From assembly GCF_009856825.1 (NCBI RefSeq), contig NZ_WVTD01000004.1:124001-188000 (forward strand): 64,000 nt of DNA. Reading direction: 5' to 3'. This DNA is from Novosphingobium silvae (GTDB lineage Bacteria; Pseudomonadota; Alphaproteobacteria; Sphingomonadales; Sphingomonadaceae). The notes below the pieces were generated by a model. The model saw nothing but the letters and a program-made list of their open reading frames with translations, had not been told where the DNA came from and made no database searches. Position numbers and translations under genes: made by a program. Shown here one piece after another: positions 33,932 through 42,607 of this stretch; position 1 is the stretch's first letter; every line of letters begins with the position of its first letter.

Positions 33932-33961
33932 GCGGGCGGAAGCCTTGCGACTCCCGCCCGC
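33932..33961. terminator. hairpin between convergent DUF6894 gene and ahpF
   Basis: GCGGGCGG (33932-33939) and CCGCCCGC (33954-33961) form an 8-bp stem with a 14-base loop. Only short T-runs follow on either strand, so it is a moderate bidirectional terminator candidate. Confidence 0.55.
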
Positions 33962-33986
33962 CTCTCGTTGACGCTACCGGGCCCGA

Positions 33987-35609
33987 TCAGCCGACCGGCA
34001 CTGCCTCGCGCGCGGCCGCCTGGCCGGCCTGGGCAATGTCCTCGGGTGCTTCGTTGCGGATCAGGTAGTCGAACGCGGAGAGCGCCGCCTTCGAACCTTC
34101 GCCCATGGCGATGATGATCTGCTTGTAGGGCACCGTGGTCACGTCACCGGCCGCGAACACGCCCGGCAGGTTGGTGGCCGCCTTGTCGTCGATCACGATC
34201 TCGCCGCGGCCGGTGAGTTCGAGACCGGAGTCCTTCAGCCACTCGCTGTTGGGCACCAGGCCGATCTGGACGAAGACACCTTCCAGCTCGATCTTGCGCT
34301 CCTCGCCGGTGTTGCGGTCCTTGTAGACCAGCGCGTTGACCTTTTCGCCGTCGCCTTCGACCTCGGTGGTCTGGGCGGAGGTGAAGATGTCGACGTTCTT
34401 CATCGAGGCCAGCTTGTCGACCAGCACCTGATCGGCGCGCAGCTTCGTGTCGAACTCGATCAGGGTGACGTGGCCGACGATGTTGGCAAGGTCGATCGCC
34501 GCCTCGACGCCCGAGTTGCCGCCGCCGATCACCGCCACGCGCTTGCCCTTGAACAGCGGGCCGTCGCAGTGCGGGCAGTAGGCAACGCCCTTGTTCTTGT
34601 ATTCGGCCTCGCCCGGAACGCCGAGGTTCCTCCAGCGCGCACCGGTGGTGAGGATCAGGCTGCGGGCCTTGAGCGAAGCGCCGTTGGCGAAGACGACCTC
34701 GTGATAGCCGCCAGCGTCGCTCGCCGGGATCAGCTTTTCGGCGCGCTGCAGGTTCATCACGTCGATGTCGTATTCGGCGACGTGCGTCTCCAGCGCGGCG
34801 GCGAGCTTGGGTCCCTCGGTGTAGGGGACGGAGATGAAGTTCTCGATGCCCATGGTGTCCTGCACCTGACCGCCGAAACGCTCCGCCGCGATGCCGGTCG
34901 AGAAGCCCTTGCGCGCGGTGTAGACCGCAGCCGCAGCGCCGGCAGGGCCGCCACCGACGACGAGCACCTCGAACGGCTTCTTCTCGGCGAGCCTGGCCGC
35001 AGCCTTCGCGTCTGCTCCGACGTCGAGCTTGCCAAGGATCTCCTCGACGCTCATCTTGCCCGACGCCCACATCTGGCCGTTCAGGAAGACCGCCGGCACG
35101 GCCATCACGCCGCGCTCCTCGACTTCGGCCTGGAAAGTGCCGCCTTCGATCAGGGTGACCTCGACGTGTGGGTTATTGAGCGCGATCAGCGTCAGCGCCT
35201 GCACCACGTCGGGGCAGTTGTGGCACGAGAGCGAGAAGTACATCTCGAACTGCATCGAGCCTTCGAGGGCGCGGGCCTGCTCCAGCACCTCGTCCGAGAC
35301 CTTGGGCGGATGGCCGCCGGTCCACAGGAGGGCGAGCACCAGCGAGGTGAACTCGTGGCCGAGCGGAAGACCGGCGAAGCGCACCCAGGCGCCCGCGTCC
35401 GAGGCGCGGCGGATGATGAAGCTGGGGCGGCGCGCGTCGTCGCCGTCGAAAGTGGCGGTGACCTTGTCCGAAAGCGAGGCGATGGTGGTCAGCAGCTCGC
35501 GGGTTTCGGCGGACTTCGCATCGTCGCCCAGGGAGGCGACGAGCTCGATCGGCTCGCGCAGCATGCCGAGGTACTGGGAGAGCTGTTGCTTCAGGTTGGC
35601 GTCGAGCAT
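33987..35609 (-). CDS. ahpF: alkyl hydroperoxide reductase subunit F
   Basis: Flavoprotein disulphide reductase that passes electrons from NADH to AhpC. Its 540 residues comprise an N-terminal glutaredoxin-like tandem with the active site SCHNC (Cys129 and Cys132, as in E. coli) and a thioredoxin-reductase-like part. The latter has FAD motif [19 protein letters not shown], the CPHC redox centre and an NAD motif [15 protein letters not shown] 35609 has AAAGGACC upstream and gives the standard N-terminus. It lies 160 bases after ahpC, with a nested hairpin between them. Confidence 0.97.
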   Translation of the reverse strand: MLDANLKQQLSQYLGMLREPIELVASLGDDAKSAETRELLTTIASLSDKVTATFDGDDARRPSFIIRRASDAGAWVRFAGLPLGHEFTSLVLALLWTGGHPPKVSDEVLEQARALEGSMQFEMYFSLSCHNCPDVVQALTLIALNNPHVEVTLIEGGTFQAEVEERGVMAVPAVFLNGQMWASGKMSVEEILGKLDVGADAKAAARLAEKKPFEVLVVGGGPAGAAAAVYTARKGFSTGIAAERFGGQVQDTMGIENFISVPYTEGPKLAAALETHVAEYDIDVMNLQRAEKLIPASDAGGYHEVVFANGASLKARSLILTTGARWRNLGVPGEAEYKNKGVAYCPHCDGPLFKGKRVAVIGGGNSGVEAAIDLANIVGHVTLIEFDTKLRADQVLVDKLASMKNVDIFTSAQTTEVEGDGEKVNALVYKDRNTGEERKIELEGVFVQIGLVPNSEWLKDSGLELTGRGEIVIDDKAATNLPGVFAAGDVTTVPYKQIIIAMGEGSKAALSAFDYLIRNEAPEDIAQAGQAAAREAVPVG

Positions 35610-35646
35610 GGGTCTCAGGTCCTTTGGAATTTCGTTGATGAAAGGG

Positions 35647-35718
35647 GCGGCCCGGGGCGGGGTTCCCCGTGGAAGCCGCACGAGGGTGCGGCTCCGGGGG
35701 AGGGAAGCCCCGGGCCGC
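35647..35718 (-). other. nested inverted-repeat structure between ahpC and ahpF
   Basis: An outer perfect 12-bp inverted repeat (GCGGCCCGGGGC at 35647-35658 with its complement at 35707-35718) encloses an inner perfect 8-bp hairpin (AGCCGCAC at 35674-35681 with its complement at 35686-35693). No T-run follows. In the ahpCF messenger this would fold as a long structured element, which could stabilise the ahpC part or limit read-through into ahpF. Confidence 0.75.
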
Positions 35719-35769
35719 ACACCTTCAGCACGCGACCCGGTCGGCTATGCGCCGATAGTCGCGTAAGTC

Positions 35770-36336
35770 TTAGAGCTTGCCGACGAGGTCGAGCGAGGGA
35801 GCGAGGGTCTCGCCGCCTTCTTCCCACTTGGCCGGGCAAACCTGGCCGGGGTGGGCGCGGACGTACTGTGCGGCCTTGATCTTGCGAACGAGTTCCTTGG
35901 CGTTGCGGCCGACGCCTTCCGAGGTGATCTCGACCAGCTGGATCACGCCGTCGGGATCGACGACGAAGGTTGCGCGGTCAGCCAGACCCGATTCCTCGCG
36001 CAGGACGCCGAAGCTGTTGGTCAGCTTGTGGTTCTGGTCACCGAGGAACGCGTAGGGGATCTTGCCGATCTTGTCCGAGGTGTCGTGCCAAGCCTTGTGG
36101 CTGAAGTGGGTGTCGGTCGAAACGCCGAACACTTCCACGCCCATGCCCTGGAGCGTCTCGTACTGCTCGCCGAGGTCTTCCAGCTCGGTGGGGCACACGA
36201 AGGTGAAGTCCGCCGGGTAGAAGAAGAAAACGGCCCACTTGCCGGCGATGTCCGTCTCGGTGACGTCGAAGAAGTCCTTGCCCTGCTGGAAGGCGGTGTT
36301 CTGGAACGGCTTGATGGTGCTGCCGACGATACCCAT
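35770..36336 (-). CDS. ahpC: alkyl hydroperoxide reductase subunit C (peroxiredoxin)
   Basis: Typical 2-Cys peroxiredoxin of 188 residues that reduces hydrogen peroxide, alkyl peroxides and peroxynitrite. The peroxidatic Cys48 is in [12 protein letters not shown] and the resolving Cys167 in [11 protein letters not shown]. Length and C-terminus are as in E. coli AhpC. It is the first gene of the ahpCF unit. The upstream gap holds a near-palindrome (CGAT-7-ATCG around 36418-36435), but no clear OxyR site. Confidence 0.97.
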   Translation of the reverse strand: MGIVGSTIKPFQNTAFQQGKDFFDVTETDIAGKWAVFFFYPADFTFVCPTELEDLGEQYETLQGMGVEVFGVSTDTHFSHKAWHDTSDKIGKIPYAFLGDQNHKLTNSFGVLREESGLADRATFVVDPDGVIQLVEITSEGVGRNAKELVRKIKAAQYVRAHPGQVCPAKWEEGGETLAPSLDLVGKL

Positions 36337-36622
36337 GGATGTATGCTCCCTCTGTGGGTGGTGTTGAACTTGTGAGACCGAGATAGTCCGGTGACATGAC
36401 GTTTTGTAGCGTCTTCATCCGATTGGCCTCATCGAGTGAAGCGATAAGTGGGCGGCGGATTGTGCGGCTCTGTCGATAAAAGGAATGCGAGGGCGCCGAT
36501 CCCGTTGTGTCACGGGCTTCTTCTGTATACGTCTGGACATGGATCTTTGTCCGGCCAACCGGTTCGGGCAGCGTCTGCCATGTCGATTACCGCTACGAAG
36601 CGATCTCGGGAGTAGTCAGCGC
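36337..36622. other. divergent gap between ahpC and the porin gene
   Basis: About 286 bases that should carry divergent promoters. I see a near-palindrome CGAT-N7-ATCG but no ATAG-N7-CTAT OxyR-type site and no convincing -35/-10 pair. An open frame through this gap into the porin gene is upstream read-through. Confidence 0.4.
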
Positions 36623-38041
36623 GTGAAACGAACGAACTGCGCGTGCTGGGGCGCGGCGCTGCCGGGCCTTCTGATCGCGGCCGACTGTCCGCCGGCCCAG
36701 GCACAGGCACAGGACAGGGGCGGAGCGAAGGATCCCGCAAAGGACTGGACGCTGCAAGAGGCACTTGGCGACCCCGAGGGGCTTACGGTCACCGGGGCCT
36801 TGCGCGTGCGCTACGAAGCCATCGGTGACCAGTTCCGGCCGGGCTACCGCGCGAGCGAGGACGCGCTGATGCTCAACACCTCAATCGCGGCGCAATACGA
36901 CAGCGGACCGGTGCGCCTGGCAGCGGAACTCATGGACGCGCGGGTCTACGGCGCGGGAGCGGACAGTTCGATCAGCAACAACGAGGTGAACGCGCTGGCG
37001 TTCGTGCAGGCCTACGTCGGCTTCGACCTTGGCGATGGACTGGGCGCCGGATCGACCACCAGCCTGGAGGCCGGGCGCTTCACGATGGACCTGGGCTCCC
37101 GCCGCCTGTCCGCGCGCAACGCCTTTCGAAACACTCTCAACGCCTTCACCGGGTTCAGGGCCGAGTATGGCGGCAAGGACGGAACCGAGGTCACGGCGTT
37201 CTATACTTTGCCCACGGTTCGGCTGCCGGACGACATGGCCGGGATCGTCGACAACAAGGTGGAAAGCGACAGTCAGAGCTTCGACCTGACGTTCTGGGGC
37301 GTGTTCGCCAGCCACCCGCTGGGCGGCGGCACGAAAGTGGAGGCATACCTCCTCGGCCTCGACGAGAAGGACCGGCCCGATACCGCGACCCGCAACCGGC
37401 ACCTGCGCACGCCGGGCGCGCGCGTGGTGCGCAAGCCCCGGGCAGGAGGCTTCGACTTCGAGGTGGAAGGCGCATACCAGTTCGGCAGCGTGCGAAGCGG
37501 CACGAGCCTCGATGCAGCCCGGCAGGACGTGTCCGCCTACTTCCTTCAGGGTACGGTGGGCTACACGTTCGCGCTTCCGGTGAAACCGCGCCTTTCGTTC
37601 GAATACAGCGTCGCCTCGGGCGACCGGAAGGGCGGCGCCTACAACCGGTTCGACACCCTTTACGGCGCGCGGCGGTTCGAATTCGGGCCGACTTCGCTAT
37701 ATGGTCCACTGGGGCGCGCCAACATCCGTTCGCCGGGCGTGCGCCTCGAGGTTGCTCCCGGGCCGCGCTGGGACGTGATGGCCATGTACCGGGCCGCATG
37801 GCTGGAGAGCAGGACCGACAGCTTCTCCAGCACCGGCGTTCGCGATGCGAGCGGGGCGGCCGGGTCCTTTGCCGGACAACAGGTGGAAGCGCGGGCCCGC
37901 TACTGGCTGGTTCCCAAGCGCCTGCAGCTCGAAGCGGGCGGCGCGGTCCTGTTCAACGGGGCCTTCCTGGACACGGCGGCAAACGCAAACGGCCGGGGCG
38001 ATCCCGTCTACGGCTATATGCAGATGACGACCACCTTCTGA
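36623..38041 (+). CDS. outer-membrane beta-barrel, alginate-export (AlgE-like) family
   Basis: A 472-residue predicted porin. A signal peptide (hydrophobic core GAALPGLLIAA, cleavage near AQAQA) precedes a barrel with many alternating beta-strands and ends in Phe (QMTTTF), the usual outer-membrane targeting signal. LTVTGALRVRYEAIGDQFRP and LEAGRFTMDLGSRRLSARN match the alginate-export family, members of which also serve other substrates in sphingomonads. GTG 36623 (GGGAG upstream) is chosen because it gives the signal peptide. No alginate genes are nearby, so the substrate is open. Confidence 0.8.
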   Translation: MKRTNCACWGAALPGLLIAADCPPAQAQAQDRGGAKDPAKDWTLQEALGDPEGLTVTGALRVRYEAIGDQFRPGYRASEDALMLNTSIAAQYDSGPVRLAAELMDARVYGAGADSSISNNEVNALAFVQAYVGFDLGDGLGAGSTTSLEAGRFTMDLGSRRLSARNAFRNTLNAFTGFRAEYGGKDGTEVTAFYTLPTVRLPDDMAGIVDNKVESDSQSFDLTFWGVFASHPLGGGTKVEAYLLGLDEKDRPDTATRNRHLRTPGARVVRKPRAGGFDFEVEGAYQFGSVRSGTSLDAARQDVSAYFLQGTVGYTFALPVKPRLSFEYSVASGDRKGGAYNRFDTLYGARRFEFGPTSLYGPLGRANIRSPGVRLEVAPGPRWDVMAMYRAAWLESRTDSFSSTGVRDASGAAGSFAGQQVEARARYWLVPKRLQLEAGGAVLFNGAFLDTAANANGRGDPVYGYMQMTTTF

Positions 38042-38083
38042 GCGACGTTCCGGACGTCAGGCCGCATCACCCTCCGGCTCGCC

Positions 38084-38539
38084 TCACCGCCCGGCGCGGG
38101 CCATGCGCACCAGCGTCTCGTCGAGAGTGGAGAGGAAGCGTGAGCGATCCTGCCGCGAGAATGGCGGCGGGCCGCCCACGATGTCGCCTCCTGCACGAAG
38201 GTCGGCCATGATGGCGCGTGTGGCGATGGCTCCGCCGATCGAGGCGGTGGTGAACGGCTTGCCGTTGGGAGCGATGACGCCCGCGCCCAGCTTGAGGCAG
38301 CGATCGGCAAGCAGGATATCCGCCGTGACGACCACGGTCGCCTCGTCGGTATTGGCGGCGATCCAGTCGTCGGCGGCGTCGAAGGCGTCGCTCACCAGCT
38401 TGCGCGAGATCAGCGTGCTTTGCGGAACGCGGATGGGGCTGTTGCTGACGACGACCACCGGCACCTTGTGCCGGGCGGCAACCTTGTAGACCTCGTCCTT
38501 CACCGGACAGGCATCGGCATCGATCAGTATGCGCGTCAT
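38084..38539 (-). CDS. YaiI/YqxD family protein (UPF0178, DUF188)
   Basis: A 151-residue cytosolic protein starting MTRILIDADACPVKDEVYKV, which is diagnostic of the UPF0178/DUF188 family. TADILLADRCLKLGA and the late PPPFSRQDRSRFL also match. The conserved Asp residues suggest a PIN-like nuclease fold, but no activity is established. ATG 38539 is chosen over an upstream frame. It follows aroC by about 43 bases, so the two may be co-transcribed. Confidence 0.93.
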   Translation of the reverse strand: MTRILIDADACPVKDEVYKVAARHKVPVVVVSNSPIRVPQSTLISRKLVSDAFDAADDWIAANTDEATVVVTADILLADRCLKLGAGVIAPNGKPFTTASIGGAIATRAIMADLRAGGDIVGGPPPFSRQDRSRFLSTLDETLVRMARAGR

Positions 38540-38582
38540 CGCCGGCCCGCGCTCTGCGGGGAAGGCGGGACGATCGCTGCCA

Positions 38583-39662
38583 TCATCCGCATTGCCCGCG
38601 GTGGAGCAGCTTGTGGTCGGCAAGGACGAGCGCCATCATCGCCTCCACCACCGGCACGCCCCGAATGCCGACGCAGGGATCGTGGCGGCCCTTGGTGAAC
38701 ATCTCGGTCGCCTGACCATCGCGCGTGATGGTTTCCTGCGGAGTGAGGATGGAACTGGTGGGCTTGAACGCGACACGGCAGGTCACCGGCTGACCGGTGG
38801 AGATGCCGCCGGCGATGCCGCCCGCATGGTTGGCGAGGAACTCCGGCGCGCCGTCCGGCCCGTTCGCCGACGGGCGCATCGGGTCGGCATTTCTCTCCCC
38901 CGAAAGGCGCGCTGCGGCAAAGCCGTCGCCGATCTCCACGCCCTTGACCGCGTTGATGCCCATCATCGCGGCGGCAAGGTCGGCGTCGAGCTTTCCATAG
39001 AGCGGCGCGCCCCAGCCTGCGGGAACGCCGCTGGCATAGCATTCCACCACCGCGCCGACCGAAGAGCCGGACCGGCGGGCATCGTCGACGATCGTCTCCC
39101 AACGCTTCGCGGCCGCCGCATCGGGGCAGAAGAAGGGATTGTTCGCGATCTCCGCCTCGTCGAACTTGCCCGGGTCGATCGTGTCACCCCCGATCTCCGA
39201 CACGTAAGCGAGGATCTTCACCTCGGCGATGACGAGCCGCGCCACCGCACCCGCCGCTACGCGACTGGCCGTCTCGCGCGCCGAGGAGCGTCCGCCGCCG
39301 CGATAGTCGCGAAAGCCGTACTTGGCGTCGTAGGCGTAGTCGGCATGGCCCGGCCGATAGGCGAGCGCCACGTCAGAGTAGTCCTTGGAGCGCTGGTCGA
39401 CGTTCTCGATCATGAGGCTGATCGGCGTCCCCGTGGTCCTGCCTTCGAACACACCCGAAAGGATGCGGACCTGGTCGGGTTCCTGCCGCTGGGTCGTGTA
39501 CTTCGACTGGCCGGGGCGGCGCGCGTCGAGGAAAGGCTGGATCACGCCCTCGTCGATGGCGAGCCCCGGCGGGCACCCGTCGACGACCGCGCCGATGGCA
39601 GGCCCGTGGCTTTCGCCCCAGGTGGTGAAACGGAAAAGGCGTCCGAAGCTGTTCACGCTCAT
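38583..39662 (-). CDS. aroC: chorismate synthase
   Basis: Last enzyme of the shikimate pathway; it converts EPSP to chorismate with reduced FMN. The 359-residue protein starts [20 protein letters not shown]. Signature segments are [47 protein letters not shown] and the C-terminal [20 protein letters not shown] 39662 is the standard start; a longer open frame upstream lacks homology. It is divergent from the small monooxygenase gene across about 180 bases. Confidence 0.97.
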   Translation of the reverse strand: MSVNSFGRLFRFTTWGESHGPAIGAVVDGCPPGLAIDEGVIQPFLDARRPGQSKYTTQRQEPDQVRILSGVFEGRTTGTPISLMIENVDQRSKDYSDVALAYRPGHADYAYDAKYGFRDYRGGGRSSARETASRVAAGAVARLVIAEVKILAYVSEIGGDTIDPGKFDEAEIANNPFFCPDAAAAKRWETIVDDARRSGSSVGAVVECYASGVPAGWGAPLYGKLDADLAAAMMGINAVKGVEIGDGFAAARLSGERNADPMRPSANGPDGAPEFLANHAGGIAGGISTGQPVTCRVAFKPTSSILTPQETITRDGQATEMFTKGRHDPCVGIRGVPVVEAMMALVLADHKLLHRGQCG

Positions 39663-39844
39663 GGCACGCTGCCTTGTCGGCAAACAGGCGGTTTGTCCAG
39701 TGGAGCGCCCGGCACGCGCTTTGTGTCCCGGGTCGGGACGCATGCCTCCGCACCGGCTGCAATCGATAACCTGAACTGATGCGTTGTGCTCACAGCGAAC
39801 GCAATCACGCTTGTCTGGCCGCATATTGCCGGCAATGGAGAAAC

Positions 39845-40162
39845 ATGTTCCTAGTCCTCTTCCGCAACCGCAAGCGCGCCGACATCGACGTCGATTCCTA
39901 CATCGAGGATGCCGTCACCATGGAGGCGCTTGCGCACACGCAGCCCGGCTTCCTGTCGTTCCGCAGCTATACGGCGGACGATGGCGAGGTGCTGTCCATG
40001 TCGGAATGGCAGGACGCGAAGGCGGCGAGGGCGTGGTCACGCAATGCCGAGCACATGCTGGTCCAGCGGCGCGGGCGGGAGGAATACTACGAGTGCTACA
40101 CCGTCTACGCCTGCGACGCACCCAGAGTGCACCGCTTTTCCAGGGATGGCGCGCCGGAATGA
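39845..40162 (+). CDS. antibiotic-biosynthesis-monooxygenase (ABM) fold protein
   Basis: A 105-residue small protein of the dimeric alpha+beta barrel (ABM/YgiN) superfamily. It starts [20 protein letters not shown], with the central [19 protein letters not shown] and [18 protein letters not shown], a layout typical of the fold. Members include quinol monooxygenases and haem-degrading enzymes, so the substrate cannot be stated. ATG 39845 has GGAG a few bases upstream. It is followed by a 146-base gap before the YffB gene. Confidence 0.75.
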   Translation: MFLVLFRNRKRADIDVDSYIEDAVTMEALAHTQPGFLSFRSYTADDGEVLSMSEWQDAKAARAWSRNAEHMLVQRRGREEYYECYTVYACDAPRVHRFSRDGAPE

Positions 40163-40308
40163 GCGCCGCCGCTCTCACGGCAATCGCGGCCCGGGCGCCA
40201 GGATAACCGCTCCATCCCGCCGCGCCTCTCGCCCGCCTTCACGTTTCCCCTTGTGCACCGGCAGCGTCCGGCTGCAAAGGCAGGCCGACATTCGGGCGGA
40301 AGAGATCG

Positions 40309-40653
40309 ATGATCGAAGTTTACGGCATTCCCAACTGCGACACCGTGAAGAAGGCGCGAAGCTGGCTTGATGGCCGGGGCGTGGCCTACACGTTCCACGA
40401 CTACAAGAAGGAAGGCGCCTCGGCCGACAGGCTGGCGGCATGGATCGATGGGGCGGGGCTCGACAGGGTGCTGAACCGCGCGGGGACGACCTTTCGCAAG
40501 TTACCGGATGCCGAGAAGGCCGATCTCGACAGCGCCAAGGCGATCGCCCTGATGGTGGCCAATCCCAGCATGATCAAGCGCCCGGTGGTGGAGCATCCCG
40601 GCGGCGTGCTGGTGGGCTTCAAGGAACCGGAATGGGCAGCGGCCCTGGGGTGA
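40309..40653 (+). CDS. ArsC/Spx-family protein, YffB type
   Basis: A 114-residue thioredoxin-fold protein of the ArsC family, YffB subgroup. It starts MIEVYGIPNCDTVKKARSWL: a single Cys10 with the NCDTVKKAR motif distinguishes YffB from true arsenate reductases. FRKLPDAEKADLDSAKAI and IKRPVVEHPGGVLVGF also match. YffB is thought to be a glutathione-dependent reductase of unknown substrate; arsenate reduction is not implied. It lies seven bases before pnuC, with no ars genes near. Confidence 0.88.
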   Translation: MIEVYGIPNCDTVKKARSWLDGRGVAYTFHDYKKEGASADRLAAWIDGAGLDRVLNRAGTTFRKLPDAEKADLDSAKAIALMVANPSMIKRPVVEHPGGVLVGFKEPEWAAALG

Positions 40654-40660
40654 GCCGCGC

Positions 40661-41224
40661 ATGAACCCGATCGAATGGATCGCGGCGGCGCTCGGCCTTG
40701 CCAATATCGCGCTGCTGGTGCGCCGCAGCGCGTGGAACTATCCATTCGGGATGGCGATGGTCGCCCTCTATGCCGTGGTCTTCTTCGAGGCAAAGCTTTA
40801 CGGCGAAGCGGGCCTGCAACTGTTCTTCTTCGCGGCGCAGGCGTGGGGATGGTTGCTCTGGGTGCGCGCGGGCAGCGGCGATACGCAGGTGCCCGTCCGC
40901 CGGCTCGACAACATGAGCCGCGTGCTCTGGGTCATGGGCGCGGCGGCTCTGGCGCTGAACCTTGGCTGGGCGATGGACCGCTTCACCGATGCGTCGCTGC
41001 CCTATGCGGACGCGGCCATCGCGGGGACCAGCATCGCCGCCCAGATCCTGCTCGCCTTCCGCCGGATCGAGAACTGGATCCTGTGGATCGCCGTCGATAT
41101 CGCCGCGATCGCGCTCTACCTGGTGAAGGGGCTCTGGCCCACGGCCGGGCTTTACCTCGTGTTCCTCGCCATGTCGGCGCTGGGCCTGCGCGAATGGATC
41201 GCCGCTTACCGGAGGCAGCCGTGA
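40661..41224 (+). CDS. pnuC: nicotinamide riboside transporter PnuC
   Basis: A 187-residue membrane protein with about seven helices that imports nicotinamide riboside by facilitated diffusion. Landmarks are WNYPFGMAMVALYAVVFFEA, AQAWGWLLWV and FRRIENWILWIAVDIAAIAL, which form the substrate pocket in known structures. Trapping inside the cell requires phosphorylation, supplied by the overlapping next gene. The stop overlaps the next start as GTGA. Together with the kinase this forms a compact NAD-salvage unit. Confidence 0.92.
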   Translation: MNPIEWIAAALGLANIALLVRRSAWNYPFGMAMVALYAVVFFEAKLYGEAGLQLFFFAAQAWGWLLWVRAGSGDTQVPVRRLDNMSRVLWVMGAAALALNLGWAMDRFTDASLPYADAAIAGTSIAAQILLAFRRIENWILWIAVDIAAIALYLVKGLWPTAGLYLVFLAMSALGLREWIAAYRRQP

Positions 41225-41733
41225 AGACAGTGTGCCTCCATGGCGCGGAAAGCACCGGCAAGTCCGTACTGTGCGAGCGTTTCCTGGTGGAGCGGGGCTG
41301 GCCCTTCGTGCCCGAATACGGCCGCTTCTACTGCGAGGAGAACGGAACCGATCTTGCCATGGAGGACCTGCTGGTCATCGCCGAAGGGCAGGCGCGCGCC
41401 AACCGCCACGCGATGGCGGGCGATCCGCCGGTGCTGCTGCTCGACACCGACCAGCTGATGACCGCCGCCTGGGCACAGATGCTGTTTGATGAGGTGCCGC
41501 CCCGGCTTCTGGCCTATCCCAAGGCAGACCTCTACCTCCTGTTCGAACCCGACGTTCCCTGGCGCGAGGACGGCACCCGCTTCTTCGGCGAGGATCAGCC
41601 CCGCGCCCGCTTTGCTGCCCTGTCGGAGGAGATGCTCTTGCGCGCAGGCGTTCCCTTCGTGCGCATCACCGGATCCTGGGATGAGCGCGAGGCACGCGCA
41701 GCCGCCGCGATCGAGAGCCTGCTGGCGGGGTAG
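41221..41733 (+). CDS. NadR-like ribosylnicotinamide kinase (AAA_28)
   Basis: A 170-residue P-loop kinase matching the C-terminal kinase part of NadR, which phosphorylates nicotinamide riboside to NMN. It begins VKTVCLHGAESTGKSVLCER; the Walker A is HGAESTGKS. EYGRFYCEENG, LLLDTDQLMT and LLFEPDVPWREDGTRFFG follow in family order. There is no adenylyltransferase domain or repressor domain. The GTG start overlaps the pnuC stop, so transport and trapping are translationally coupled. It is convergent with ubiG. Confidence 0.9.
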   Translation: MKTVCLHGAESTGKSVLCERFLVERGWPFVPEYGRFYCEENGTDLAMEDLLVIAEGQARANRHAMAGDPPVLLLDTDQLMTAAWAQMLFDEVPPRLLAYPKADLYLLFEPDVPWREDGTRFFGEDQPRARFAALSEEMLLRAGVPFVRITGSWDEREARAAAAIESLLAG

Positions 41734-41761
41734 GATTGCCTCGCGAAAGGCGCAGGCGCCG

Positions 41762-42523
41762 TCAGGACAGCGGGGCGGCCTTGCGCGCGGTCACGATGTA
41801 GTTGAGCGACAGATCGTCCGACAGATGCAGGCCGCGCGTCGGGGACCATGCGATGCCTCGCGGCTGACCGAGCACGAGGCCGGCTGCGGTCGCCAGTTCC
41901 TGCAGTTCCTCGGGCGTCGGGAACTGGCTCCAGTCGTGCGTGCCGCGCGGCACATGGCCGAGGCGCTCCGCCGCTTCGACAAGCAGGACGCGCGAAGCGA
42001 CGGTGCGGTTCGGGCAGGAGAGGATCATCAGGCCATCGTCGGCGAGCGCGGCGGCAAGCTGGGCAAGGAACGCGGCCTTGTCCGTCACATGCTCGATCAC
42101 TTCCAGCGAGCAGACGAGATCGAAGCGCCGCAGGCCAAGCGAGCCGAGTTCACCCGCGCGGTAGTCGATCGAAAGCCCCATGGCCTCGGCATGGGCGCGG
42201 GCAGCCGCGATGTTTTCGGGCGCCGCGTCGACGCCGGTCACGGCTCCTCCCATGCGCGACAGGGGCTCGCACAAAAGGCCCGCACCGCATCCGGCATCGA
42301 GGACGCGCTTGCCCGCCAGCGGCTGCAAAGTGCGCGAATCGCGGCTGAAATGCGCATCGATCGCCTCGCGGATGAAGCCGAGCCGCACCGGGTTCAGCCG
42401 GTGGAGCATGGCCGAGCTGCCCTTGGGGTCCCACCACTCAGCGGCAAGTTTTCCGAAGTGCGCAGCTTCCCGGGGATCGATTGTTGCGCCGGCAGTGGTG
42501 ATCGTTGCAGTTGCATTGTCCAT
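41762..42523 (-). CDS. ubiG: ubiquinone biosynthesis O-methyltransferase UbiG
   Basis: SAM-dependent methyltransferase that carries out both O-methylations of ubiquinone synthesis. The 253-residue protein has AAEWWDPKGSSAMLHRLNPV near residue 28, the SAM motif VLDAGCGAGLLCEPL and the family-specific SLEVIEHVTDKAAFL and RGTHDWSQFPTPEEL. Length is normal. It is divergent from lysC, the usual sphingomonad and rhizobial arrangement. With ubiE and ubiB elsewhere in the window it supports a ubiquinone-based respiratory chain. Confidence 0.96.
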   Translation of the reverse strand: MDNATATITTAGATIDPREAAHFGKLAAEWWDPKGSSAMLHRLNPVRLGFIREAIDAHFSRDSRTLQPLAGKRVLDAGCGAGLLCEPLSRMGGAVTGVDAAPENIAAARAHAEAMGLSIDYRAGELGSLGLRRFDLVCSLEVIEHVTDKAAFLAQLAAALADDGLMILSCPNRTVASRVLLVEAAERLGHVPRGTHDWSQFPTPEELQELATAAGLVLGQPRGIAWSPTRGLHLSDDLSLNYIVTARKAAPLS

Positions 42524-42607
42524 GACTCCCTCCTAACAGCGCGCCCGACTGTTATCCACACCGCCCGGACCATTTATCCGGGCAGCGACGAAGGGGGCAC
42601 CGGCGCC

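Noticed and set aside
36337..36484. OxyR binding site in front of ahpC
   Set aside because: A single ATAG is seen, but without a matching CTAT at the required spacing.
40309..40653. Arsenate reductase
   Set aside because: It has the NCDTVKKAR motif of YffB, and there are no other ars genes nearby.
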